Below, in pieces: positions 1 to 6,371 of a stretch of DNA of 8,671 nucleotides. Position 1 is the first letter of the stretch; every line of letters begins with the position of its first letter. Below the pieces are notes generated by a model that was not told the DNA's origin, did no database searches, and saw only the letters and a list, made by a program, of their open reading frames with translations. Source of the stretch: CG2-30-68-42 sp037440385 (GTDB lineage Bacteria > Pseudomonadota > Gammaproteobacteria > Burkholderiales > Rhodocyclaceae); assembly GCA_037440385.1 (NCBI GenBank), contig JBBIUI010000091.1, forward strand, positions 1-8,671, written 5' to 3'. The translations under genes were made by a program, and so were the position numbers.

Positions 1-1292
1 CGGCATGCGAAGCGTGCGTCCGCGCCCACGCCCGCGACCCAGGCGAGCGAATCGCCGGCCCACAGCAGCGGCATGCACGCTCGCTGCCAGGGCGGGACCC
101 CGCTCGCCTGGAACAGCGCCTTCAGCGAGCGGCTCGGACCGCCCGCGCGCGGCCGCAGCCGCTCGCCGCCGGAGCGCGCCCGCAGCTCGACGCACACCCC
201 CGCGAGCGCGGCCGCCGACAGCCCTTCGCCGGTCGTCCCGGTGAAGCGCACCCGGCCGCCGGCCCACGCCAGTTCGCGCTCGCCGTGCCACGCGAGCGGC
301 CCGACCGGGTCGATGCCTTCGTCATCGATCATCAAGGCGCCCCGCCACACGCGCAGCAGCCGGCCGTCGAGCTCGAAGCGCAACCCGCCCCCTGGCCGCC
401 AGCGCTCGAGCTGGCGCACCAGCTCGTCGAACCGGCGCGCATCGGGCGCACGCATGCCTGCGCGCTGCAGCACGTGGCGCAGCAGGTTGCGCGCGCGCGC
501 GCGACCGAGCCGGACGAACCGTTCGAGCAGGATGCGGCCTTCGGGCGCCGCCTCGCGCGCATCCCGTTCGGCGATCGCATCGAGCAGCGCCGCCGCCTCG
601 GCGAAATGGCCGGCCGCGCGCGCGAGCGCCGCCTCGGCGCCCGGAAACCGCGCCCGCAACGGGATCAGCACCTCGCGCAGCAGGTAGTTGCGGCTGAAGC
701 GGCAGTCGAGGTTGCTCTCGTCCTCGATCCAGGCGAGCGCATGGCGGCGCGCATGCGCCTCGATCGCCGCGCGCGGCACATCGAGCAGCGGGCGCATCAG
801 CTTCGCATGCGCGCCGATTGCGCGCACCGCGGGCATCGCCGCGGCGCCGCGCACGCCCGCTCCGCGCAGCAGGTTGTAGAGCAGCGTTCCGGCCTGGTCG
901 TCGCGCTGGTGCGCGAGCGCGACCCAGTCGGCGCCGCTGCGCGCGAATGCCGCATGACGCGCCTGCCGCGCCGCCGCCTCGAGTCCGCGCCCGCCCGAGC
1001 GGCCGATCTCGACACGCTCGATGCGCAGCGGCACCGCCCAGCGCCCGCACAGCTCGCTGCAGAACGCGGCCCACGCATCGGCCCTCGGGCTCAGGCCGTG
1101 ATGGACGTGCATCGCTTCGAGACGCACATCGAGGGCGGGAGCGGCCTCGTTCAACAGGTGCAGCAGCACGACGGAATCCACTCCGCCGGACAGGCCCGCC
1201 ACGACCCGTTCGCCGGGACGGACATGCCGCGACAGGAACGAGCGGACCGCGCTGCGGGGATCAGGCGGGTGCCTGTTCCTTGAACCGGCCAT
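1..1292 (-). CDS. tilS: tRNA(Ile)-lysidine synthetase TilS (3' end cut by window edge)
   Basis: TilS attaches lysidine to C34 of tRNA-Ile(CAU) in the cytoplasm, so that it reads AUA instead of AUG. I translated most of the reverse strand by hand. The PP-loop ATPase motif SGGVDS is at residues 35-40, followed by HVHHGLSPRADAW, then GRGLEAAARQARHAAF, then AHQRDDQAGTLLYNLLRGAG, and the family signature DESNLDCRFSRNYLLRE. The far end reads LAWVAGVGADARF, typical of the TilS C-terminal domain. About 430 residues lie inside the window, so only a short C-terminal tail is missing. The ATG at 1290-1292 is the only ATG/GTG/TTG in frame within about 30 codons upstream of the P-loop. It lies inside accA, overlapping its end by 32 nt, which implies translational coupling; no good Shine-Dalgarno is visible. 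The usual family motif is DDQAET and here it is DDQAGT. Confidence 0.95.
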   Translation of the reverse strand, partial: MAGSRNRHPPDPRSAVRSFLSRHVRPGERVVAGLSGGVDSVVLLHLLNEAAPALDVRLEAMHVHHGLSPRADAWAAFCSELCGRWAVPLRIERVEIGRSGGRGLEAAARQARHAAFARSGADWVALAHQRDDQAGTLLYNLLRGAGVRGAAAMPAVRAIGAHAKLMRPLLDVPRAAIEAHARRHALAWIEDESNLDCRFSRNYLLREVLIPLRARFPGAEAALARAAGHFAEAAALLDAIAERDAREAAPEGRILLERFVRLGRARARNLLRHVLQRAGMRAPDARRFDELVRQLERWRPGGGLRFELDGRLLRVWRGALMIDDEGIDPVGPLAWHGERELAWAGGRVRFTGTTGEGLSAAALAGVCVELRARSGGERLRPRAGGPSRSLKALFQASGVPPWQRACMPLLWAGDSLAWVAGVGADARFAC

Positions 1293-2259
1293 ACGCCATC
1301 ACGCGCGCGCGTCGCCGCTCGACGAGCTCGGCGGGGGACAGTTCGCGCACCTGCCGCAGCGCATCGTGCAGCGCCTTCTTCAGATTGTGTGCGGCACCCT
1401 CGTGGTCGCGATGCGCTCCGCCGCACGGCTCGGCGATGATGCGGTCGATGAGCCCCAGCGTCTTCAGCCTGGCGGCGGTGATCCCCATGACCTCGGCCGC
1501 CTCGGGCGCCTTCTCGGCGCTCTTCCACAGGATGGACGCGCAGCCTTCCGGGGAGATCACCGAATAGGTTGCATATTGCATCATCATGACGACGTCGCCG
1601 ACCGCGATGGCCAGCGCGCCGCCCGAGCCGCCCTCGCCGATCACCGTGACGACGATCGGCACCCTGAGCCCGGCCATGGCGAGCAGATTGCGCCCGATCG
1701 CCTCCGCCTGCCCGCGCTCCTCGGCATCGATGCCGGGATAGGCCCCCGGCGTGTCGACGAACGTCAACACCGGCAGCGAGAATTTCTCCGCCAGACGCAT
1801 CAGCCGCAGCGCCTTGCGGTAGCCTTCCGGGCGCGGCATGCCGAAATTGCGCAGGATCTTCTCCTTGGTGTCGCGGCCCTTCTGATGGCCGATCACCATC
1901 ACCGGCTGCTGCTGGAAACGCGCCAGCCCGCCGACGATGGCCGCATCGTCGGCGAACGCGCGATCCCCGTGCAGCTCGACGAAATCCGTGAACAGCCGCC
2001 CGACGTAGTCCAGCAGGTAGGGGCGCTGCGCGTGGCGCGCCACCTGCGCGATCTGCCACGGCGTGAGCTTCGCGTAGATGTCCTTGGTCAGCGCCTGCGC
2101 CTTGCCTTCCAGGCGGCCGATCTCCTCGGAGATATCGACCGCGGAATCGTCCTGCACGAAGCGCAGTTCCTCGATCTTCGCAACCAGCTCGGCGATCGGC
2201 TGTTCGAAATCGAGGAACGCGGTCTTCCTCGGGGCTGTGGGGGGGCTCACGGCGGGCAT
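1261..2259 (-). CDS. accA: Acetyl-CoA carboxylase carboxyltransferase subunit alpha
   Basis: AccA is the alpha half of the carboxyltransferase of acetyl-CoA carboxylase. With AccD it moves CO2 from biotinylated AccB to acetyl-CoA to make malonyl-CoA, the first committed step of fatty-acid synthesis, in the cytoplasm. The protein has 332 residues, against about 320 for the family. The conserved core is clear: FLDFEQPIAEL at 15-25, ELHGDRAFADD at 95-105, GHQKGRDTKEK at 124-134, FVDTPGAYPG at 167-176, GEGGSGGALAIAVGD at 208-222 and SPEGCASILWKSAEKAPEAAE at 236-256. The start is uncertain. ATG at 2259 gives about 12 more N-terminal residues than the relatives I remember, and the only other start before FLDFEQP is GTG at 2250. 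No Shine-Dalgarno precedes either one, and a TAGAAT promoter-like hexamer overlaps the ATG. tilS follows, overlapping the 3' end. Confidence 0.97.
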   Translation of the reverse strand: MPAVSPPTAPRKTAFLDFEQPIAELVAKIEELRFVQDDSAVDISEEIGRLEGKAQALTKDIYAKLTPWQIAQVARHAQRPYLLDYVGRLFTDFVELHGDRAFADDAAIVGGLARFQQQPVMVIGHQKGRDTKEKILRNFGMPRPEGYRKALRLMRLAEKFSLPVLTFVDTPGAYPGIDAEERGQAEAIGRNLLAMAGLRVPIVVTVIGEGGSGGALAIAVGDVVMMMQYATYSVISPEGCASILWKSAEKAPEAAEVMGITAARLKTLGLIDRIIAEPCGGAHRDHEGAAHNLKKALHDALRQVRELSPAELVERRRARVMAYGRFKEQAPA

Positions 2260-2263
2260 TCTA
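2258..2263 (-). promoter_or_regulatory. Possible -10 element of the accA promoter (TAGAAT)
   Basis: On the minus strand the sequence GCTAGAATG gives TAGAAT, a 5/6 match to the sigma-70 -10 consensus in a very GC-rich setting. Its last two bases are the first two of the annotated accA ATG. The GTG at 2250 begins 7 nt after the hexamer, about where transcription would start. There is no good -35: the hexamer at the 17-nt spacing reads TGCCTG. The call therefore rests on the -10 alone. Confidence 0.35.
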
Positions 2264-2279
2264 GCAGCCGCAAAAGGCC

Positions 2280-2304
2280 GCAGGCACGCCGCCGCTATGC
2301 CTGC
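2280..2304. repeat. Inverted repeat upstream of accA (possible operator)
   Basis: The arms GCAGGCA (2280-2286) and TGCCTGC (2298-2304) are perfect 7-bp inverted repeats separated by 11 nt. The right arm, as read toward accA, lies where the -35 region would be relative to TAGAAT at 2258-2263. It could be a regulator site, or a chance pairing in GC-rich DNA. It is too close to the start to be a terminator for accA. Confidence 0.3.
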
Positions 2305-2461
2305 CGCTCACCCGCCCGCGTGAATTGCGCGCAGGATTTCGGCGGGCCGGCGCGGCATCCGGCCACGGCGGGCGGACCGGCGCGCTCGCGCGGTTCGGCG
2401 TTCGGGGTCCGCCGGCGGGCCGCAGGCGGGATTACGATGGCATTGCGTGCCGCAGGTCTCG

Positions 2462-2797
2462 TCACGGCTCGACGGGCGCGAAGAAGAACACGAAGCGCCC
2501 GCCTTCGAACTGCACCATCAGCGTCGCACCGTGATGCAGCGCGTAATCCACGTAGCCGGGCACCGCACTGCCCTGGTGGCATTCGCTCGCGTGCTGCGGG
2601 GACTCGAAGCCGCGATCGCGGTCGTACCACGACAATAGCATGTAGCCGCGCTCGCCGAATCGCGCGGCCGCCTCGGCGTGTGCGCGGCGCATCGCTTCCA
2701 GATAGTCCCTGGGCGGCGGCTGCGAAGAGAGCCCCACGACCGTCACGCCAGAGAAATCGGGCGGCGCGGGAACCGGGCACGCGGGGGCTTCCTTCAT
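2462..2797 (-). CDS. Hypothetical protein, 111 residues (possibly AF1514-like)
   Basis: I do not know the function. The protein is short and soluble, with no signal peptide or membrane helix. After a proline-rich start (residues 1-30) comes a helix-like stretch at 31-50, then MLLSWYDRDRGFESPQHASE (53-72), followed by CHQGSAVPGYVDYALHHGATL. The end is beta-rich (GGRFVFFFAPVEP). The cluster H69, C73, H74, H88, H89 could bind a metal, but that is inference. The pattern SWYDR...ESPQHASECH reminds me of small conserved proteins annotated as AF1514 family in betaproteobacteria; this is a memory, not a search. The open frame extends upstream to 2935, but I chose ATG 2797 because GAGGA (2806-2810) lies 8 nt before it and the upstream translation is low-complexity Pro/Arg. 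The gene is divergent from the DUF1614 gene, with a 131-bp gap. Confidence 0.75.
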   Translation of the reverse strand: MKEAPACPVPAPPDFSGVTVVGLSSQPPPRDYLEAMRRAHAEAAARFGERGYMLLSWYDRDRGFESPQHASECHQGSAVPGYVDYALHHGATLMVQFEGGRFVFFFAPVEP

Positions 2798-2928
2798 CCG
2801 CGTCGTCCTCGCGGGCCCCGGCCGGGCGGGATCGGGCGGGCGCGCGGGATGCGTTTCACGTGTTGTGCCATGATGGCGGTCGATCGCTCCCGAACGCAGG
2901 AACCCGTTTCGCGCAATCGTACCGCGAC

Positions 2929-3585
2929 ATGACACCCTTTTCGCTGCCGTGGCTCGCGGCGGCGCTGCTGTTCGCGGTCGTCTTCATCCAGCTCGGAGCG
3001 CTCGGCGTCGCCTTCGACAAGCTCGGGCTTTCGCGCGATTCCGCGGTGCTGCTGCTGGTCGTGACGCTGCTCGGCAGCCTGATCAACGTGCCGCTGTTCA
3101 GCGTCCGGTCCGCGAAGCCTGCGGACGACGCGCTGCCGCGGCCCTTGCGCGAAATCCTGGGGCTGCCGCGGCTGCGCTTCACCGGAAGGACCATCGTCGC
3201 GGTGAATGTCGGCGGCGCGGTCACGCCGGTCGCCTTCTCCGCCTACCTGCTGGCGCACCATCCGCTCGACGCATCGGTCGTCGCGGCGGCCATCGCGGCG
3301 GTGAGCCTCGTGTCCTATGTGACCAGCCGACCGCTGAGCGGAGTCGGCATCGCGATGCCCTTCCTGGTGGCACCGATCACCGCCGCGCTCACCGCCATCG
3401 TGCTCGACCCCGAGCATGCGGCGCCGCTCGCCTACATCGGCGGCACGCTCGGGGTGCTGATCGGTGCGGATCTGCTGCGCATCCGGCAGATCGGCACGCT
3501 GGGCGCGCCGGTCGCCTCGATCGGCGGCGCCGGCACCTTCGACGGCATCTTCCTGACCGGACTCCTCGCAGTGCTGCTCGCCTGA
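2929..3585 (+). CDS. DUF1614 family integral membrane protein
   Basis: This is a 218-residue, very hydrophobic protein with about six or seven predicted membrane segments, starting at once with a helix (FSLPWLAAALLFAVVFIQLG). Family hallmarks are the central stretch GRTIVAVNVGGAVTPVAFSA, then TSRPLSGVGIAMPFLVAP, then YIGGTLGVLIGADLLR, and the C-terminal GGAGTFDGIFLTGLLAVLLA. I recognise this pattern as DUF1614, a bacterial and archaeal inner-membrane family of unknown function. The frame is open far upstream, but the preceding sequence reads through accA antisense and shows no membrane character, so I place the start at ATG 2929. No convincing Shine-Dalgarno precedes it (an AGGAA is about 28 nt upstream), so the start is less certain than the family. 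The gene runs alone on the plus strand, divergent from the small hypothetical gene and convergent with the MFS gene. Confidence 0.9.
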   Translation: MTPFSLPWLAAALLFAVVFIQLGALGVAFDKLGLSRDSAVLLLVVTLLGSLINVPLFSVRSAKPADDALPRPLREILGLPRLRFTGRTIVAVNVGGAVTPVAFSAYLLAHHPLDASVVAAAIAAVSLVSYVTSRPLSGVGIAMPFLVAPITAALTAIVLDPEHAAPLAYIGGTLGVLIGADLLRIRQIGTLGAPVASIGGAGTFDGIFLTGLLAVLLA

Positions 3586-3586
3586 A

Positions 3587-3604
3587 GGGCCGCTGCGGTG
3601 GCCC
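3587..3604. terminator. Hairpin between convergent DUF1614 and MFS genes
   Basis: GGGCCGC and GTGGCCC form a 7-bp stem (one G-T pair) around a 4-nt loop TGCG, starting 2 nt after the DUF1614 stop codon and in the 38-bp gap between convergent genes. The position suits a two-way terminator. There is no T-tract on either side, so intrinsic termination is not shown. Confidence 0.3.
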
Positions 3605-3623
3605 GGGCGAAACGCGGGCGAGG

Positions 3624-4799
3624 TCATCGGCGCCGGCTCGCGGGCGCGACCCAGCCGTACAGCGCAGCCGCGGCGGTACCGGCGCAGCCGGCCGCGAAGG
3701 CGAACGCAGCGGCGGGGCCGGCGCCCTGCCACAGGCCGCCGAAGATCACCGAGGCGGGCAGCAGCGTCAGGCCGAGCGTCAGATTGAACCAGCCGTAGGC
3801 GCTGCCGAGCAGGCGCTGCGGGACGAAGTCTGCGACCAGGGCCCGCTCGGCGCCTTCGGTCGCGGCCATGAACACGCCGTACAGCGCGAACAGCGGCCAC
3901 AGCGACCAGCGCGCGGCGCTCAGCCCGAGCACCAGATAGAAGGCCGCATACACGGCCCATCCGCCCAGAATGAGCCGGCTGCGGCCGATCCGGTCGGACA
4001 GACCCGCGAGCGGCGCCGAGAGCAGCGTCGCCGAAGCCGAGGTCAGCGCCCACAGGAGCGGAACCTCGTGCTCGGCCAGCCCGAGTTCCTTCGCCCGCAG
4101 CAGCAGGAACATGTTGGATGAATTGCCCAGCGAGAACAGCGCCAGCACCAGCAGGTAGCGTTTGAACCCGGCGGGCAGTTCGCCGAGATTCCACCGGAAG
4201 GTGCCGGCGACACCGGGAAGGCTGCGGCGCGGCTCGCGCACCGCGGCCGCCGTGGCCACTGCGATCGCGCCCGGCAGCGCCGCCCACAGGAAGATGTCGC
4301 CGATCGACATGCCGGCCGCGAGCAGTGCGGCGGCGGCGAGCGGACCGGCCACGGCACCGGCATTGTCGAGCATGCGCTGCACGCCGAAGGCCAGTCCGCG
4401 CCGGGCGGCCGGCACGGCTGCCGCCAGCATCGCGTCGCGCGGGCTCGTGCGCAGGCCCTTGCCGAGCCGATCGACCAGGCGCAGCCCGAGCACGACCGGC
4501 CAGCTTCCGGCCGCCGCGAGCAGCGGGCGCGAGCCCGCGGCGAGCGTATAGCCCCATACGACGAACGGCTTGGCGGCGCGTCCGCGATCGACCAGCACGC
4601 CGGAGAACAGTTTCAGCACGCCGTTTGCCGCCTCGGCGACGCCCTCGATGAGGCCGAGCGCGCGAGGTCCCGCCATCAGCACCGAGGCGAGGTACAGCGG
4701 CATCAGCGGATAGATCAGGTCGCTGGCGAAATCGTTGAAGAAGCTGACCAGTCCCAGCAGCCACACGGTGGCGGGCAGGCTCCACAGGGCTCGCGACAT
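3624..4799 (-). CDS. Major facilitator superfamily (MFS) transporter
   Basis: This 391-residue protein has about 12 predicted membrane helices, the usual MFS size. It begins directly with hydrophobic sequence after a short cytoplasmic start. The N-half loop motif is SGVLVDRGRAAKP (66-78), followed by DRLGKGLRTSPRDAM (110-124), which marks a subgroup of MFS proteins often labelled arabinose-efflux-permease-like. The C-half repeat carries GLSDRIGRSR (266-275) and EGAERALVADFVP (315-327). The substrate cannot be read from the sequence. It starts at ATG 4799, 21 nt after the corA stop, on the same strand, so both are probably one transcript. The RBS is weak, which fits translation following from corA. 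Association with corA suggests, but does not show, a role in ion or metal handling. Confidence 0.92.
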   Translation of the reverse strand: MSRALWSLPATVWLLGLVSFFNDFASDLIYPLMPLYLASVLMAGPRALGLIEGVAEAANGVLKLFSGVLVDRGRAAKPFVVWGYTLAAGSRPLLAAAGSWPVVLGLRLVDRLGKGLRTSPRDAMLAAAVPAARRGLAFGVQRMLDNAGAVAGPLAAAALLAAGMSIGDIFLWAALPGAIAVATAAAVREPRRSLPGVAGTFRWNLGELPAGFKRYLLVLALFSLGNSSNMFLLLRAKELGLAEHEVPLLWALTSASATLLSAPLAGLSDRIGRSRLILGGWAVYAAFYLVLGLSAARWSLWPLFALYGVFMAATEGAERALVADFVPQRLLGSAYGWFNLTLGLTLLPASVIFGGLWQGAGPAAAFAFAAGCAGTAAAALYGWVAPASRRR

Positions 4800-4820
4800 C
4801 GAAGCGGACCCGCGCAGCCG

Positions 4821-5798
4821 TTACAGCCAGCGCGCCTTCTTGAAACGCACGTACAGGTAGGCATCGGCGAGCGCCATCATCGCGATGGCGATGCCATAGC
4901 CATAGGTCCAGTCGAGCTCCGGCATGTGCCTGAAGTTCATCCCGTAGATGCCGGCGACCATCGTCGGCACGGCGATGATGGCGGCCCATGCCGCGAGCTT
5001 CTTGGTCACCTCGTTCTCGGCCAGCGAGATCATGCCGAGATTGACCTGGATCGCGGTGGCCAGCATTTCCCGGATGCCGTCGATCGTCGCGTGGATCCGG
5101 TGCAGGTGGTCGTAGATGTCGCGGAAGTATTCCTGCACGCCGTTGCACACGTGGGGCACGCGGCCGCCGTAGAGCTTGCCGGTCGCCTCCATCAGCGGAT
5201 CGACCGCGTGCTTGAGCACCATCAGCTTGCGCTTGAGCGCATAGAGCGCCTCGATGTTCGAGCGCGCGGCGTTGCGCATGAAGATCTCCTCCTCCACCTT
5301 CTCGAGCTCGGACTCCGCCGCGTCGAGGATGGGGAAATAGCGGTCGACGACGGTGTCCATCAGCGCATACAGCACGAAGCCCGATCCGTGCCGCAGCAGT
5401 TCAGGCTCACGCTCGCAGCGCGCGCGAACCTCGGCGAAGCCCTTCGCGGTGCGGTGGCGAACGGCGAGGACGTAATTGGTTCCGACGAAGATGTCGAGCT
5501 CGCCGACGCTCAGCGGTTCCTCGCTGCGCTCGGGCGACGCCTCGATCGTGTGCATCGCGACGAACAGCGATTCGTCATATTCCTCGATCTTCGGCCGCTG
5601 GTGCCCCTTGCGCGCGTCCTCGACCGCGAGCGGGTGCAGGCCGAATTCCCCGGCCATTTCGTCGAGCTCCTCGCGGGAGGGGTCGAGCAGCGCGACCCAG
5701 ACGAAGCATTCGGGCCGCGTCACCGTTTCGCTGATGTCCGCAACCGGAATGTCGCTAAGCTTCCTGCCGTTCTGGTAGGCGACGCAGTTGATCAGCAT
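4821..5798 (-). CDS. corA: Magnesium/cobalt transport protein CorA
   Basis: CorA is a pentameric inner-membrane channel that takes up Mg2+ (also Co2+ and Ni2+). The 325-residue length matches the family. Residues 1-265 form the acidic and helical cytoplasmic domain (for example SELEKVEEEIF at 163-173 and RKLMVLKHAVDPL at 190-202 in the stalk helix). Helix 1 (about 268-286) ends in the signature YGMNF, with G286-M287-N288 forming the pore selectivity motif, followed by the periplasmic loop RHMPELDW. Helix 2 (about 300-318) leads to the basic tail RFKKARWL. The frame is open upstream to ATG 6041, but that extension translates repeat DNA. I chose ATG 5798 because GGGGGAA sits 5-6 nt upstream and the protein then begins like CorA. 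The MFS gene follows after 21 nt. Confidence 0.96.
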   Translation of the reverse strand: MLINCVAYQNGRKLSDIPVADISETVTRPECFVWVALLDPSREELDEMAGEFGLHPLAVEDARKGHQRPKIEEYDESLFVAMHTIEASPERSEEPLSVGELDIFVGTNYVLAVRHRTAKGFAEVRARCEREPELLRHGSGFVLYALMDTVVDRYFPILDAAESELEKVEEEIFMRNAARSNIEALYALKRKLMVLKHAVDPLMEATGKLYGGRVPHVCNGVQEYFRDIYDHLHRIHATIDGIREMLATAIQVNLGMISLAENEVTKKLAAWAAIIAVPTMVAGIYGMNFRHMPELDWTYGYGIAIAMMALADAYLYVRFKKARWL

Positions 5799-5810
5799 GG
5801 GCGTTCCCCC

Positions 5811-5837
5811 GGATGGATGGGCGACGTGGATGGATGG
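5811..5837. repeat. Direct repeat GGATGGATGG x2 in the corA leader
   Basis: Two identical 10-bp copies (5811-5820 and 5828-5837) are separated by 7 nt (GCGACGT), a 17-bp period. The first copy directly adjoins the corA Shine-Dalgarno (5804-5810). Read toward corA they are CCATCCATCC. They could be a binding site or simple slippage; no known element is recognised. Confidence 0.5.
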
Positions 5838-5973
5838 CGGCAATCGATCGCGGGCCGGCGCGCGCGGCGCCCGCCCCGCCGCGCATGGTAACCGGGAACG
5901 CTTTCGCTGTCCCCTCGCCGTCCCGCGGTTGTCTCGCCGCCCCGCGGCGCGCCGCGAGCAGCGCCCGGAACGC

Positions 5974-6062
5974 CGGATCATCGCGGGCGGCGCAGCGACA
6001 TTCCCCGTCATTGCGAGCAGCGCAGCGACATTCCCCGTCATTGCGAGGAGCGCAGCGACGAA
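5974..6062. repeat. 30-bp tandem repeat, about three copies
   Basis: The unit begins CCCCGTCATTGCGAGCAGCG and ends CAGCGACATT. Copy 2 (6003-6032) and copy 3 (6033-6062) differ only at one base inside the unit and at the last few bases, where copy 3 runs on into the palindrome. Copy 1 (about 5974-6002) is degenerate (ATCATCGCGGGCGGCGCAGCGACATT). The period is exactly 30 bp, with no spacers. Copy 3 is also the left arm of the adjacent palindrome, so the array looks like a repeated expansion of that arm. Confidence 0.8.
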
Positions 6063-6146
6063 GCAATCTCTTACCGCGCCGAACGTCCGCTGCGCGCTTC
6101 GCGCGGGATGGCTTCGTCGGCCTTCGGCCTGCTCGCAACGATGGGG
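6033..6146. repeat. Large imperfect palindrome (REP/MITE-like element)
   Basis: The left arm (6033-6070), containing GTCATTGCGAGGAGC and CGACGAAGCAATC, matches the reverse complement of the right arm (6105-6146), which contains GATGGCTTCGTCG and GCTCGCAACGAT. The match has a few substitutions and about 4 extra bases in the right arm. The 34-nt centre holds its own hairpin GCGCG-CTT-CGCGC (6092-6104). From memory, the CATTGCGAGGAGC...GACGAAGCAATC motif is scattered as intergenic palindromes in many bacterial genomes. It could fold as RNA, end transcripts, or be a non-autonomous mobile repeat. No terminal target duplication is obvious. Confidence 0.75.
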
Positions 6147-6213
6147 TACGGGACGTCGCCCGCCTCGCGCCGATGACCCGCCGGACCGTCGCCGGCTTCC
6201 CGCTCGCCCGGAC

Positions 6214-6235
6214 GGGACGCCGGGGCCTGCGTCCC
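6214..6235. terminator. Hairpin downstream of tRNA-Thr (weak terminator candidate)
   Basis: GGGACGC (6214-6220) and GCGTCCC (6229-6235) form a perfect 7-bp stem around an 8-nt loop, about 50 nt past the tRNA 3' end on the minus strand. There is no T-tract after the stem, so it may act only as a pause or 3'-end barrier, or do nothing. Confidence 0.3.
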
Positions 6236-6286
6236 TACGACACGGGCCGCCGCGCGAGGACGCCGGTACGGCGGACCGGTCGTCGG

Positions 6287-6359
6287 TGCCGGCAACCGGA
6301 TTCGAACTGGTGACCTACCGCTTACAAGGCGGTTGCTCTACCTGCTGAGCTATGCCGGC
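6287..6359 (-). tRNA. tRNA-Thr, anticodon TGT
   Basis: Read on the minus strand this is a full 73-nt cloverleaf. The acceptor is GCCGGCA with TGCCGGC plus discriminator A, and the D arm is GCTC-AGCAGGTA-GAGC. The anticodon arm ACCGC-CTTGTAA-GCGGT gives TGT, which reads ACA (Thr). The variable loop is AGGTC, and the T arm is ACCAG-TTCGAAT-CCGGT. CCA is not encoded (the next bases are CCG), so the end must be added by nucleotidyltransferase. One T-stem pair is A-C (A52-C62) instead of Watson-Crick. The 5' end is only 12 nt after the stop of the cytochrome b fusion gene on the same strand, so either the tRNA promoter lies inside that gene or the tRNA is processed from its mRNA. Confidence 0.95.
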
Positions 6360-6371
6360 GGAAGCACGCGA

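Larger units (their letters stand above)
5799..6286. other. Non-coding region between tRNA-Thr and corA
   Basis: I see no convincing gene in these 488 bp. Open frames here are Arg/Pro/Ala-rich and run through repeats. Contents, left to right: a direct repeat of GGATGGATGG at 5811-5820 and 5828-5837 in the corA leader, a 30-bp tandem repeat (about 5974-6062), a large imperfect palindrome (6033-6146), and a GGGACGC/GCGTCCC hairpin (6214-6235). The corA promoter should lie here, but no clear -35/-10 pair stands out. Confidence 0.7.

Noticed and set aside
285..1283. Plus-strand open frame of 332 codons
   Set aside because: Antisense shadow of tilS, which has clear motifs on the minus strand.
1366..2928. 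Long 5' extension of the DUF1614 frame
   Set aside because: It translates accA antisense and intergenic DNA with no membrane or domain pattern. The recognisable protein begins at 2929.
2794..5148. Minus-strand open frame of 784 codons
   Set aside because: It runs through corA and the MFS gene in the wrong frame and antisense to DUF1614. It is Arg/Gly-rich and has no domain.
5799..6041. Upstream start for corA at 6041 (81 extra residues)
   Set aside because: The extension encodes tandem-repeat DNA (MTGNVAA repeated). CorA proteins begin near MLINCVAYQ, and a ribosome site precedes 5798.
5974..6062. CRISPR array
   Set aside because: The 30-bp units are directly adjacent with no spacers, and no cas genes are present.
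6214..6359. Integration site (att) at the tRNA-Thr 3' end
   Set aside because: No integrase is present and no direct repeat of the tRNA 3' end was found elsewhere in the window.
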